Of a DNA stretch of 64,000 nucleotides, positions 35,393-45,143 are shown piece after piece. A model generated the notes under the pieces. That model did no database searches, was not told where the DNA came from, and worked only from the letters and a program-made list of their open reading frames with translations. Source of the DNA: Kiritimatiellia bacterium (lineage in GTDB: Bacteria > Verrucomicrobiota > Kiritimatiellia > RFP12 > UBA1067); assembly GCA_017454745.1 (NCBI GenBank), contig JAFTCL010000020.1, forward strand, positions 1 to 64,000, in the 5' to 3' direction. Each line of letters starts with the position of its first letter. The first letter of the stretch is position 1. A program made the position numbers and the translations under genes.

Positions 35393-38350
35393 ATGAAACG
35401 GATGATTGGAATTACGATGGCGTTGGTGAGTGGCGTGTGTATGGCTGATCTCACGCAGGACTTCCGTTCGCCGCAGGGCGCGGCGCGGGAGATGACGGGA
35501 CCGCTCTTCTGGATGCACGGCACGGAGTCGGAGGCGCGATTGCGTGAATACGTCGGGCGGGTTGCCGAGAGCGGTCAGGGCATCCTCACGATCGAGTCGC
35601 GCCCGCACATCGACTGGATGCGCGACGGCTGGTGGCGCGATGTCGACATCGTACTGGACGAGTGCAAAAAGCACGGCGTGAAGATGATGGTCTTCGATGA
35701 CTACTGGTGGCCCAGCCAGAGCATGGGCGGCAAGTACCCGATCCCGGAACAGTTCCAGTGCCGCGACATCAAAGCCGATGTTTACACAAAAGGGGCAGCT
35801 CCGGAGAAGGTGGAGAACGAAATCTGCCGGGTTGTCGCGACCGAAACCGCCAAGGGCGTGTTTCGGCTTGGTCCAGACGGCGACAAGGTCATCGTGTACT
35901 CCTGGTTTGTACCGCCGAAGGGCCGTGTGCAGGGGCTCGGCGGCTCGCAAGGGCGCAACCCGTATGTGAACGGACTGGACGAGGCGGCCGTGGATTGGTT
36001 CCTCGCCACCTACTACCAGCCGTACTACGACCGCTACAGGGCGGCGTTCGAGGATGGCACGATTCCCGGCTTTTTCTTTGACGAACCCGAGACGATGGGC
36101 GTGTGGGGACCAGCGCTTGAAAAGGAACTGGCGGCACGCGGCGAGAACGTCGGCGAACTGCTGACAGCGTTCAAGTTCAAGCTCGCCGACCCCGAGGCGC
36201 AGGCGCGCGCTTCATATCGTTACTACGACGCGCGCACCGAAACGTGGGGGCGCACGATGTATGGAAGGCAGAGTTCGTGGTGCGAGAAACATGGCGTGTT
36301 CTCCAGTGGTCACTTCATGGAGCATTCTGGCGACTTCTACAGTCAGGCGATGTCCGGCGGCAACGTGATGCAGCTCATGAAGTACGTGACGGTTCCGGGG
36401 GTAGATCTCGTCGTCCGCCAGTACTACCCGCACCAGCGCGAGGACAAGGGGCGTCAGGTCGCGTTCGGGCAGATGCCGAAGTACGCCTCGTCCACTGCCC
36501 ATGTCTACAACCGCCACAACGGGCTGAACTGGTGCGAGATATTCGGCGCGTACGGTCAGGATCTCACCTATCCGCAGATGAAGTGGCTCTGCGACTGGCA
36601 CCAGTCCCAAGGATGCTACTACCTCATTCCGCACTCGTTCAACCCCAAGGCGCCGTATGACACCGACTGTCCGCCCTACTTCTACAACGGCGGATACGAG
36701 CCGCGTTATCCGCTCTTCCGCGTCTGGGCCGATTACAACAACCGCTGCGCCATGCTGCTTTCGGAAGGCGAGCACGTCTGCCGCATCGCGCAGTGCGTGC
36801 CCGGAATGAGCTTCCACGTTGGCAAGACGATCCGTCCCGAGATGTTCGCGTTCGCGATTCAGGACGCGCAGCTCGACAGCGATTGGCTGGGTTATGACGC
36901 AATCGAAACCGCTATCATCTGTAAGCACCCGCGCACGAGACGCGTCGCGCTCCGCACGACGAACGGCAAGGAGTTGTACGACATCCTTACGCTTCCCGCC
37001 ACGGAGTACGTGCCGTTTGCAGTGCTCGAAAAGGCACTCGCTTTCGCGAAGGTGGGCGGCGTGGTCGTTGGCTACGGCATCCGTCCGTGCAACACGCCCA
37101 CGCGCGGCAAGACGTCCGACGACGTGAAGCGCGTTGTCGATGCGATCTTCGCACGGCCTACCGCGCTCTTCATCGAGGGCGAGCCGGACGGCGCCGCGCT
37201 TCGTGCCGCACTCGCGAGGAAATATCCCGGCACGGACCGGCCGCTCGCCGTGCGCGAGTTCGATTTCGTGGGCCTTTCCGCCGCAGACGGGCGGATGCTC
37301 GCTGTGAACCACTACGAGAAGGACGGTGATGTGTGCCTTTTCATTGCGAATCAGGACGCCGTACGCCGTCGTGATCTTTCCGTGCGTACACAGTGGACCG
37401 CCGATCAGGCGGAGCTGTGGGACCCGATGCAGGGGACGGTGGAGAAGCCAGTGGTGGAAAACGGGCTTGTGAAGCTCGCGCTTGAGCCGTCCCAGGCGGT
37501 GTTCCTGGTGTGGCCGAAGAATTCGCGTACTGCGCTTCCGGCGCGGGTTGAAACGCCGCAAGGGGCTGTTGTGGATGCAACCGTGAAGGAAACCGTTACG
37601 CCGGTGCGGCTGCCGAGCAAGGAAAAGAACTCGGATTACGCGCAGCTTTATCTTGCCAGCTGGATCTGGCATCCCGTGGATCCCCAGGCGGAGGGCAAGG
37701 TGACGTTCCGTTCCGCGATCACGGCGCAGAAAGCGACGGAGGCGACGCTCATCTTTTCGTGCGACAACGCGGCGGTCGTGTTCGTGAACGGCACGCGCGT
37801 TGCGGAACAAAAGAGCACTGTACGTTCGCCATACGACGGATGGGAAAAGCCCACCAAGGTCAAGGTGTCGCTGAAATCCGGGCGGAACGAGGTCATCGTG
37901 GAGGCGGAGAATCCGATTCCGGGACCGGCCGGTTTTGTCGGTTCCTTCGCCTGGGATGGCGGCGAGTTCGCGACGAACGGTAATGATTGGGAGGTAAAAC
38001 GCACGGGCGGGGAATTCGTAAAGGCGAAGAGTATCGCGGCCTTCGGATCAGGCCCATGGGGGAAGCTTGGCGACAAGGAGCGGATCACGCGCAGCCCGTT
38101 CGTGGAGAGCGTGGCGACCTCGCTCGCGTTTACGTTGCCGGAAATCAAGGCGGGCGAACGCGTGTACTTCGTCTGTGACGGCACGGAAGGCGAGAGCAGT
38201 GCGGCGGTGACGGTCAACGGTGTCTACGCTGGTGGATTCATCGGTGCACCGTATCGGCTCGATATCACGAAGTTTGCCAAGTCAGGCGCGAACACACTTG
38301 AGGCGAAGCCGTTCCGCTTGACGAACCCGAAGATCATTATGGTGAGATGA
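35393..38350 (+). CDS. GH106-like glycoside hydrolase, paralogue 2
   Basis: 985-residue secreted paralogue of the protein encoded at 31800, with a closely similar N-terminal two thirds: the same signal peptide type, FDDYWWPSQSMGG and GFFFDEPETMGVWG. The C-terminal third is much more diverged: one WIWHP module (from about residue 758) with a different linker (LPSKEKNSDYAQL), then the GGFIGAPYRLDITK domain. The contrast between a conserved barrel and a diverged tail suggests domain exchange or gene conversion among the copies. It sits between heptameric elements D and E, so it may have its own transcript. Substrate presumed similar; not proven. Confidence 0.7.
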   Translation: MKRMIGITMALVSGVCMADLTQDFRSPQGAAREMTGPLFWMHGTESEARLREYVGRVAESGQGILTIESRPHIDWMRDGWWRDVDIVLDECKKHGVKMMVFDDYWWPSQSMGGKYPIPEQFQCRDIKADVYTKGAAPEKVENEICRVVATETAKGVFRLGPDGDKVIVYSWFVPPKGRVQGLGGSQGRNPYVNGLDEAAVDWFLATYYQPYYDRYRAAFEDGTIPGFFFDEPETMGVWGPALEKELAARGENVGELLTAFKFKLADPEAQARASYRYYDARTETWGRTMYGRQSSWCEKHGVFSSGHFMEHSGDFYSQAMSGGNVMQLMKYVTVPGVDLVVRQYYPHQREDKGRQVAFGQMPKYASSTAHVYNRHNGLNWCEIFGAYGQDLTYPQMKWLCDWHQSQGCYYLIPHSFNPKAPYDTDCPPYFYNGGYEPRYPLFRVWADYNNRCAMLLSEGEHVCRIAQCVPGMSFHVGKTIRPEMFAFAIQDAQLDSDWLGYDAIETAIICKHPRTRRVALRTTNGKELYDILTLPATEYVPFAVLEKALAFAKVGGVVVGYGIRPCNTPTRGKTSDDVKRVVDAIFARPTALFIEGEPDGAALRAALARKYPGTDRPLAVREFDFVGLSAADGRMLAVNHYEKDGDVCLFIANQDAVRRRDLSVRTQWTADQAELWDPMQGTVEKPVVENGLVKLALEPSQAVFLVWPKNSRTALPARVETPQGAVVDATVKETVTPVRLPSKEKNSDYAQLYLASWIWHPVDPQAEGKVTFRSAITAQKATEATLIFSCDNAAVVFVNGTRVAEQKSTVRSPYDGWEKPTKVKVSLKSGRNEVIVEAENPIPGPAGFVGSFAWDGGEFATNGNDWEVKRTGGEFVKAKSIAAFGSGPWGKLGDKERITRSPFVESVATSLAFTLPEIKAGERVYFVCDGTEGESSAAVTVNGVYAGGFIGAPYRLDITKFAKSGANTLEAKPFRLTNPKIIMVR

Positions 38351-38354
38351 TAGT

Positions 38355-38494
38355 TATGTGGTTTGGTGGTTATGTGGTTGGGTGGAGAGAAGAATGAGTG
38401 ACGGGTGACGAGTGAGAATGAAAAATGAAGAATGAAAAATGAGGGAACAGAAGTCTGATGTCGTCCGCGTGTCGCATGTCGCGTGTCGCGTGTC
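38355..38494. repeat. Heptameric mosaic spacer, element E (20 units)
   Basis: Register begins at 38355: TATGTGG, TTTGGTG, GTTATGT, GGTTGGG, TGGAGAG, AAGAATG, AGTGACG, GGTGACG, AGTGAGA, ATGAAAA, ATGAAGA, ATGAAAA, ATGAGGG, AACAGAA, GTCTGAT, GTCGTCC, GCGTGTC, GCATGTC, GCGTGTC, GCGTGTC. The first half parallels element C; the second half has a CATGTC/CGTGTC expansion instead of the CTCAAC units. From 38495 to 38552 no further structure is evident. Confidence 0.8.
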
Positions 38495-38552
38495 AAAAGA
38501 CGAAAAACTCACTTGAGAGGAACGGTTTGCCGGTTGTAGAGGAGTAGAAACG

Positions 38553-41486
38553 ATGAAACGGATGATTGGAATTACGATGGCGTTGTTGTGCGGGGTGAGC
38601 GGTGCGGATATGATGACGGATTTCCGTGATTTGCCGATGTCGACACGGCAGATGACGGGACCGCTTTTCTGGATGCACGGTACGGAGTCGGAGGCGCGGT
38701 TGCGCGAATATGTCGGGTACGTGGCGGAGAGCGGGCAGGGGATTCTTACCACGGAGTCGCGTCCCCATATCGACTGGATGCGCGACGGGTGGTGGCGCGA
38801 TGTCGATATCGTCCTCGATGAGTGCAGGAAGCGCGGCATAAAGATGATGGTCTATGACGACTACTGGTGGCCTAGTCAGGGCATGGGCGGCAAGTATCCC
38901 ATTCCCGATAAGTTTCAGTGCCGCAACGTGAAGGGTACGGTGTACAACAACGAAGATCTGCCTGACGGCAAGATTGAAAATGAGGTCGCTCGTGTCAATG
39001 TCAAAGAAGTCGAAAATGGCGTTTTTCTGATCGGTCCCGATGGCGATAAGACGATTATTTACACCTGGTTCACTTCTAACGGTAACTATCGGTTTCCGAC
39101 TGTCAATGGTCTTGACGAGGCGGCGGTGGATTGGTTCATTTCGCAGTACTATCAGCCATACTACGATCGCTACAAGTCCGCGTTTAAGGACGGAACGATT
39201 CCCGGCTTCTTCTTTGATGAGCCGCAGTTCCGTTCATGGTGGGGTGACGCGCTTGCGAAGGAGTTAAAGGCGCGCGGCGATGACGCGGGAGAACTCTTGA
39301 CCGCGCTAAAGTTCAAACTCGCCGATCCCGAAGAGCAGGCCAGAGCTCTCTACCGCTACCATGATGCCCGTGCTGAAGTGTGGGGACGTACGATGTATGG
39401 CAGGCAGAGCGCGTGGTGCGAGAAGCACGGTGTCTATTCAAGCGGACATTTTCTTGAGCATGGGGGGTGTTACTACAGCCCGGACCTCGCTGGCGGAAAC
39501 GTTATGCAGCAGATGAAGTACGTTACCGTACCGGGAGTCGATCTCGTCTGCCGCCAATACTACCCCAATCAGCGCGAGAGTGTTAAACATCAGATCGCCT
39601 ATGGACAGATGCCGAAATATGCTTCATCCACCGCGCACGTTTACAATCGCCACAACGGGCTGAACTGGTGCGAGATTTTCGGCGCGTACGGTCAGGATCT
39701 CACCTATCCGCAGATGAAGTGGCTTTGCGACTGGCATCAGTATCAGGGGTGCCACTATCTCATTCCCCACTCATTCAATCCCAAGGCCCCTTATGATACC
39801 GACTGCCCGCCATATTTCAACAATGGCGGGTACGAACCGCGTTATCCGCTTTTCCGCGTTTGGGCGGACTACAATAACCGGTGCGCATTGTTGCTCTCCG
39901 GGGGCGAGCATGTCTGCCGTATCGCGCAGTGCATCCCTGGCATCAGTTTTCATGTGGGCAAGACGATCCGTCCTGAGATGTTTGCATTTTCGATCCAGGA
40001 CGCGCAGCTCGATAGCGACTGGCTGGGCTATGACGCGGTCGAATCTTCCCGCATTGAGAAGAACCCGCGTACGGGTCGGCCCGCGCTCCGCACTGCCAAC
40101 GGCAAGGAGCATTATGACATCCTTACCCTTCCGGCAACGGAGTATGTGCCATTCGCGACGCTCGAAAAAGCGCTCGCCTTTGCGAAAGCCGGCGGTGTGG
40201 TGGCGGGTTACGGCGTGAAGCCTAGCAACACCCCGACTCGCGGCAAGACATCCGAAGAGACCAAGCAACTGGTTGCGGAGATCTTTGCCCAGCCAACCTC
40301 GCTCTTCATCGAAGGCGAACCGACCGGGGCGCAACTTCGCGCCGCCCTCGCTAAACCCTATTCCGGCACGGATCAGCCGCTTGCGGTGCGCGAACTTGAT
40401 TTCGTTGGACTATCGGCGAAAGACGGAAGGATGCTCGCGCTCGACCAATATGAGAAGAACGGCGACACGATTTTCTTTATCGCAAACCAGGATGCCGCCC
40501 GTCGCCGTGATCTCACCGTGCGGGCGAAAGGTGCAGCCGGACAGGTTGAGTTGTGGGACCCGATGCAGGGAACTGTTGAGCGTCCGGTAACCGAGAACGG
40601 CATGATTAAAATCGCGCTTGAACCTAGCGAGGCCGTATTCCTTGTGTGGCCGAAGAAACCTCGCGCAACATTGTTGGCACGGGTGGAACGTCCGTTGGGC
40701 AGGAGCTATGCTTTGAGCGGAAAGGAGACGGTTACCCCGGTCGTGATTGATACCGAGGAGAATGATCCGGTGTTGTTGTCGCTGGAGGGCGCGAAATGGA
40801 TCTGGCATCCGGTCGATTCCCGTGCGCAGGGGACGGTGACCATCCGGTCGCAAATCGAGGTGCCGGAGGCGGTGGAAGCCCAGCTGATCTTTGCTTGTGA
40901 CAATGCCGCCGAGGTGGTCGTAAACGACGAGAAGGTCGCGGAGCAGAAGGACGGCGGTGCACCCAGTTATCCCGGTTGGCGTACGCCCACGCGGGCAAAG
41001 GTTGCATTGAAGGCCGGACGTAATGCGATCACGGTCAAAGCCTCGAATCCGATTCCCGGTTTTGCCGGTTTTGTCGCGGCGTTTACCTGGCAGGGCGGCA
41101 CCTTCCGGACCGATGCGGCAAACTGGGAGGTCACGCGGGATGACGTAACCTTTGTGAAGGCTGGTGAGGTGTGCGCCTACGGCGGTTCGCCTTGGGGGCG
41201 GTTCGGCGAAAAACAACGGTTTACCCGCAGTACCTTCGCGGAGAGTGTTGCGACCGATTGCGCTTTTACCCTGCCTGAGTTGAAGCAGGGCGAGCGCGTA
41301 TATCTGGTCTGCGACGAAGTGGCGGGTGAGCAGTCTGCCGCCGTGACGGTTAACGGTGCCTACGCGGGCGGTTTCATCGGTGCACCGTATCGCCTCGACA
41401 TCACGAAATCGGTCAAGGCGGGAGCAAACACGCTCCAAGCGAAGCCGTTCCGTCTGACGAACCCGAAGATTGTGATTGTTTGGTAA
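38553..41486 (+). CDS. GH106-like glycoside hydrolase, paralogue 3
   Basis: 977-residue secreted paralogue, the most diverged of the three in its N-terminal half: the insert after the signal differs (DMMTDFRDLPMSTRQMTGP), and the putative acid motif reads GFFFDEPQFRSWWG rather than DEPETMGVWG, so specificity may differ. The block from YNRHNGLNWCEIFGAYGQDL to WLCDWHQ is almost the same as in paralogue 2, including at DNA level (36511-36604 against about 39648-39741). The C-terminal WIWHP module (LLSLEGAKWIWHP) is single and most like that of paralogue 1. This mosaic pattern points to gene conversion. Confidence 0.7.
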   Translation: MKRMIGITMALLCGVSGADMMTDFRDLPMSTRQMTGPLFWMHGTESEARLREYVGYVAESGQGILTTESRPHIDWMRDGWWRDVDIVLDECRKRGIKMMVYDDYWWPSQGMGGKYPIPDKFQCRNVKGTVYNNEDLPDGKIENEVARVNVKEVENGVFLIGPDGDKTIIYTWFTSNGNYRFPTVNGLDEAAVDWFISQYYQPYYDRYKSAFKDGTIPGFFFDEPQFRSWWGDALAKELKARGDDAGELLTALKFKLADPEEQARALYRYHDARAEVWGRTMYGRQSAWCEKHGVYSSGHFLEHGGCYYSPDLAGGNVMQQMKYVTVPGVDLVCRQYYPNQRESVKHQIAYGQMPKYASSTAHVYNRHNGLNWCEIFGAYGQDLTYPQMKWLCDWHQYQGCHYLIPHSFNPKAPYDTDCPPYFNNGGYEPRYPLFRVWADYNNRCALLLSGGEHVCRIAQCIPGISFHVGKTIRPEMFAFSIQDAQLDSDWLGYDAVESSRIEKNPRTGRPALRTANGKEHYDILTLPATEYVPFATLEKALAFAKAGGVVAGYGVKPSNTPTRGKTSEETKQLVAEIFAQPTSLFIEGEPTGAQLRAALAKPYSGTDQPLAVRELDFVGLSAKDGRMLALDQYEKNGDTIFFIANQDAARRRDLTVRAKGAAGQVELWDPMQGTVERPVTENGMIKIALEPSEAVFLVWPKKPRATLLARVERPLGRSYALSGKETVTPVVIDTEENDPVLLSLEGAKWIWHPVDSRAQGTVTIRSQIEVPEAVEAQLIFACDNAAEVVVNDEKVAEQKDGGAPSYPGWRTPTRAKVALKAGRNAITVKASNPIPGFAGFVAAFTWQGGTFRTDAANWEVTRDDVTFVKAGEVCAYGGSPWGRFGEKQRFTRSTFAESVATDCAFTLPELKQGERVYLVCDEVAGEQSAAVTVNGAYAGGFIGAPYRLDITKSVKAGANTLQAKPFRLTNPKIVIVW

Positions 41487-41490
41487 AAGA

Positions 41491-41525
41491 GTTGGGTGGT
41501 TAGGTGGTGCGGTGGTTGGTTAAAG
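41491..41525. repeat. Short heptameric spacer, element F
   Basis: Five 7-bp units (GTTGGGT, GGTTAGG, TGGTGCG, GTGGTTG, GTTAAAG) follow the third GH106-like gene directly, like the first units of elements C to E. The rest of the gap to 41557 holds nothing else I recognise. Confidence 0.55.
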
Positions 41526-41557
41526 CCTTAAGTCAGAAGTTCTAGGATGGCAGGTGG

Positions 41558-43270
41558 ATGAAACAGTTTACAATGGATGTTGGGGGTGAGATTGCCTTTC
41601 GTAAGCAGATCCGGATGAGGCTGATAGCAACATCCAAGGATTCGGTGCCGGGGCGGAGGTGTTTCCTTAATGCGGTTTTCTTTTCTTGTCTTGCGATGTC
41701 AACCGCGTTAACGTCTTCGGCTGCGATTGACATTGATCTGGGGCGTCAGCTTTTCGTGGATGACTATCTGGTCGGTGGCACGCAGGGTGTAGTGCGCGTC
41801 TACAACCATCCCGTGAAAGCATTCGACGCTCCGGTGATGTGGCCGGAGACCGATCTTGAGCGCGAGGTGGATCCGGCGCGTCCATACCGTTTCGCGCCGG
41901 TGGCGGGGGCAACGAGTGGCGGTCTCTGGTGGGATCCCGTTAAAAAGGTGTTCCGCCTCTGGTACGAAGCGGGCTGGATGAAACACTTGTGCTATGCGGA
42001 GTCGAAAGACGGCGTGAAGTGGGAACGGAAGGATTTAGGCATCGTAAAGGGGACGAACCGCGTATTGACGGACGCGCTGCTCGACAGCTGGAGCGTGTTC
42101 CCCGACTACGCGGCGGCTAATCCTTATGAAAACTGGCGGCTGATGGTGTCGTTGGCTGGCGGCGTAACCGACAACCGGCTCTACACTTCTGCGGACGGTG
42201 TCGGTTGGAAATACATCGGCAACGCCGGGCAGAGCGGAGACCGTTCGACTATGTTCTACGATCCGTTCCGGTCTAAATGGGTGTTTTCGTTGCGCGGTGG
42301 CGGTCCTGGCAAGGGGGGGCGCAACCGCTCTTACTGGGCCTCGGAGACATTCGGCGGAGAGACCTGTCTGTGGAACTTTCCGAGTCGTGTGTCGAGGGGA
42401 CTGCATCCGGACCTGCCGTGTCCGAAACCGTGGCTAGCAACTGATGATAAGGACTTGCCCGATCCGTCGGTGGGCGGGAATATGCCGCAACTTTACAACA
42501 TGGACGCGGTGGCGTATGAGTCAATCTTGTTGAGTCTTTTCGAAATCCTGCATCCGCTTAAGGGTGACAACGGGGCATGCGTGAAGGCGGGACTTCCTAA
42601 GATCACTGACCTTCATTTTGCCTATTCTCGGGATGGATGGAATTTCGACCGTCCTGACCGCACGGCGGCTATTGCGGCCTCTCGGTGGGGTTCGGGAAAG
42701 TGGGATACGGGTTATCTCTCGCCGATGGGCGGCATTTGCGTTATCAAAGACGAGCGGTTGTGGTTTTACTACACGGCCATGCGCGGCGATGCGACAGAGA
42801 CGACGCCCTACTCGAACGATCCTAAGATTGGCTGGCGGCGGAACGGTATGCACTTTAACGCCTCCATCGGCGTGGCGACGCTGCGTCGCGACGGATTTGT
42901 GGGATTGGTGGCGGACGGGCGCGGCGAGGTTATGACGAAGCCTGTGACTTTTTCCGGTGCACATCTTTTCGTAAACGCAGAGTGCCGATTTGGCTCGCTC
43001 GCAGCCGAGGTTTTGGATGAGCAGGGGACCGTGCTGCCGGGTTTCGCGGTGGCTGATTGTCAGCCGTTGATACGAACGGATTCCACGAAAGCGGAGATAG
43101 TTTGGCGGGGCGGAAACCTAGCATCGCTATCGGGACGGCCTGTCTGTTTCCGTTTTAAAATGCACTGCGGCACCTTTTACAGTTTCTGGGTTGCGAAGGA
43201 GGCGGACGGGAAATCGGGCGGATATCTGGCTGCAGGAGGTCCGGCCTATAAGGGGCTTCGCGATCTTTAA
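41558..43270 (+). CDS. Exported five-bladed beta-propeller glycoside hydrolase-like protein
   Basis: 570-residue protein resembling the GH32/GH43/GH117-like five-bladed propellers common in PVC bacteria. After a signal-type hydrophobic segment at about residues 32-50 comes IDIDLGRQLFVDDYLVGG, then bladed repeats such as GGLWWDPVKKVFRLWYEAG, CYAESKDGVKWERKDLG and FAYSRDGWNFDRPDR, the usual D-G-x-x-W-x-R pattern. Catalytic acids cannot be assigned with certainty. The long N-terminus before the hydrophobic stretch suggests the true start may be the ATG at 41612; AGGA lies 10 bases before 41558. Substrate unknown; it is linked to the pectin-type locus by position. Confidence 0.6.
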   Translation: MKQFTMDVGGEIAFRKQIRMRLIATSKDSVPGRRCFLNAVFFSCLAMSTALTSSAAIDIDLGRQLFVDDYLVGGTQGVVRVYNHPVKAFDAPVMWPETDLEREVDPARPYRFAPVAGATSGGLWWDPVKKVFRLWYEAGWMKHLCYAESKDGVKWERKDLGIVKGTNRVLTDALLDSWSVFPDYAAANPYENWRLMVSLAGGVTDNRLYTSADGVGWKYIGNAGQSGDRSTMFYDPFRSKWVFSLRGGGPGKGGRNRSYWASETFGGETCLWNFPSRVSRGLHPDLPCPKPWLATDDKDLPDPSVGGNMPQLYNMDAVAYESILLSLFEILHPLKGDNGACVKAGLPKITDLHFAYSRDGWNFDRPDRTAAIAASRWGSGKWDTGYLSPMGGICVIKDERLWFYYTAMRGDATETTPYSNDPKIGWRRNGMHFNASIGVATLRRDGFVGLVADGRGEVMTKPVTFSGAHLFVNAECRFGSLAAEVLDEQGTVLPGFAVADCQPLIRTDSTKAEIVWRGGNLASLSGRPVCFRFKMHCGTFYSFWVAKEADGKSGGYLAAGGPAYKGLRDL

Positions 43271-43326
43271 GGAACAATGGCGAAGAATGTCTTATGGTAG
43301 GTTATTGACAAAGGAGAATTGAGGAT

Positions 43327-45084
43327 ATGCGGAGATCGATTAAGTTCTGGATGGTGACGGCAGGTTTCTGTTCATGCATGACTGCATGGGCGTTCGAGTG
43401 TTCGGACGCGGTAAAAGCGCGGGCGCGGGATTTTATTGATAACGAAAGGCAATTCCACCTCGGGTTTCTGCCGACGGAACAGTCCAACCCGATTACGGCG
43501 ACATTAGAGGAGGATTTTAACCGATCCACCCTTGCGGGGGTACAGTGTCTCCAACGTGCGGACCGGCAGATTCCCATCACGATGCGTCACGTTTTCGCGG
43601 GGGAGCGTTTTGAAAAACTCGTTGTGTCAATGGAGAAAACACTCAAGGCCCAGAAAGGCCGGATTATCTTCTCGGGATGTGGCGCAACTGGTCGGCTCTC
43701 GATTCTGTTGGAGTCGATGTGGCGCGATTTCTTCTTCCGACGCGCTGCCGAGCTGTCTCCCGCAGAACGGGCGCTTGCCGACCGTTCGGCATCGATTATG
43801 ACAGGGGGCGACTTCGCGCTGATCAAGTCCGTGGAGAGCTTTGAGGATTCAATGGCTGGCGGCGAACGCCAGTCCGCCGCGCTCAATGTCGGCGAAGGGG
43901 ATACCTTTGTCGCCATCACCGAGGGTGGAGAGACATCGTCCGTCCTCGGGACGCTACGTTACGCCGCCGCTCACGGCGCTACTTGCTTCTTAGTGTTTAA
44001 CAATCCCGCCGACCTGCTTCGCCGTTATCTTGACCGTTGTCGCGAAGCCATCGACAACCCGAAGGTTACGGTTCTCGATATTTACTGCGGTTCAATGTCT
44101 CTTGCCGGTTCGACGCGAATGCAGGCGACGACTTCCGAACAGCTGCTCTGCTCGTGTGCGCTGGAAGCGGCGCTCGTCCGCGTTTTGCCACGTTTCGCAA
44201 ATGAGACGGCATCGGACTACACCGTGGCTTTTGAGAAACTGCTCTCTGCGCTCGAATCGCCAGAGGCGCGAAAAGAGATAGCCGATGCCATCGCTTATGA
44301 AAAGGCGCTCTATGCCCGGAAAGGGCGGGTAACCTATTTTGTGGACGACTGCATGCTGGATCTTTTTACCGACACAACCGAACGTTCCCCGACCTTCATG
44401 TTGCCGCCGTTCCGTTCAACCGACGAGAAGAATCTGGCCCAAAGTTGGGCTTTCGTTAAGAATCCGCTTTACCCAACCCCTAAATGCTGGGACGCGCTCT
44501 TCCACCGTGAGGTGCGTTGCCTGGAATGGACGAAGGAAGATTACGCCGCGCCGGGTATGCCGCCGATGAAGGGCGGTAAGCCGCCGCTTATCGGGCGCAG
44601 TTCGCTGATGAAGTATCCGATCGGAAACGAGGATACGCCCGAACGCTATACGGGATGCGAATCGGCGGCAATCATCGTCCGGGTCGGCAAGCAGGATCAG
44701 GAGTTCGAATCGGCGGCGCGTGCGCAAGTGGCGAGCTATGGTACCGTTCGGCTCTTTGTGGTGACCCCCACCGATTCCTCGCCGCTTGAAGTTTGGAAGC
44801 ATCTTGCGGTTAAGCTAACTTTCAACACGCTTTCTACAGGCACGATGGCGGCGTCTGGCCGTGTGGCGGGGAACTGGATGAGTTGGGTTTCAATTTCAAA
44901 CAAGAAGCTCATCGATCGCGGTATCCGGCTACTGGTCGAGTTAGGCGGAATATCTTACGAGGAAGCTACCCAACGCCTCTTTGCCGCGTCGGAGTGGGTG
45001 GAGTTGCAAGACTGGACGGGGAAGGAAACACCATGCGCGGTCCAGATCGCATTGAAACGGTTGAAAGACGAAGGACATCAATAA
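43327..45084 (+). CDS. GCKR/MurQ-like double SIS-domain protein with an apparent signal peptide
   Basis: 585 residues. The first half resembles MurNAc-6-phosphate etherase and glucokinase regulatory protein: LPTEQSNPITATLEEDF, IIFSGCGATGRLSILLES (SIS phosphosugar site), ITEGGETSSVLGTLRYA. The second half has a further SIS-like region ending NTLSTGTMAASGRVAGNWMSWV..SNKKLIDR, close to the MurQ/GCKR C-terminal motif. SIS proteins are normally cytosolic, yet the N-terminus (MRRSIKFWMVTAGFCSCMTAWA) looks like a cleavable signal. A later start without it would remove little of the fold. AAAGGAG and GAGG lie upstream. Role unknown: lyase, or sugar-phosphate-sensing regulator. Confidence 0.7.
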   Translation: MRRSIKFWMVTAGFCSCMTAWAFECSDAVKARARDFIDNERQFHLGFLPTEQSNPITATLEEDFNRSTLAGVQCLQRADRQIPITMRHVFAGERFEKLVVSMEKTLKAQKGRIIFSGCGATGRLSILLESMWRDFFFRRAAELSPAERALADRSASIMTGGDFALIKSVESFEDSMAGGERQSAALNVGEGDTFVAITEGGETSSVLGTLRYAAAHGATCFLVFNNPADLLRRYLDRCREAIDNPKVTVLDIYCGSMSLAGSTRMQATTSEQLLCSCALEAALVRVLPRFANETASDYTVAFEKLLSALESPEARKEIADAIAYEKALYARKGRVTYFVDDCMLDLFTDTTERSPTFMLPPFRSTDEKNLAQSWAFVKNPLYPTPKCWDALFHREVRCLEWTKEDYAAPGMPPMKGGKPPLIGRSSLMKYPIGNEDTPERYTGCESAAIIVRVGKQDQEFESAARAQVASYGTVRLFVVTPTDSSPLEVWKHLAVKLTFNTLSTGTMAASGRVAGNWMSWVSISNKKLIDRGIRLLVELGGISYEEATQRLFAASEWVELQDWTGKETPCAVQIALKRLKDEGHQ

Positions 45085-45143
45085 CAATTAGCTATTATCG
45101 ATAGCCATCGACTTTTAATCTCTTGCTTACTAAGGGGGAAATG

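Noticed and set aside
36212..37810. 532-codon minus-strand frame opposite GH106-like paralogue 2
   Set aside because: Parallel shadow frames exist opposite the other paralogues in fragmented form; the sense gene is supported by motifs and paralogy.
43305..43310. TTGACA as a -35 box before the SIS-domain gene
   Set aside because: The start codon at 43327 follows within 17 bases and no -10 fits before it.
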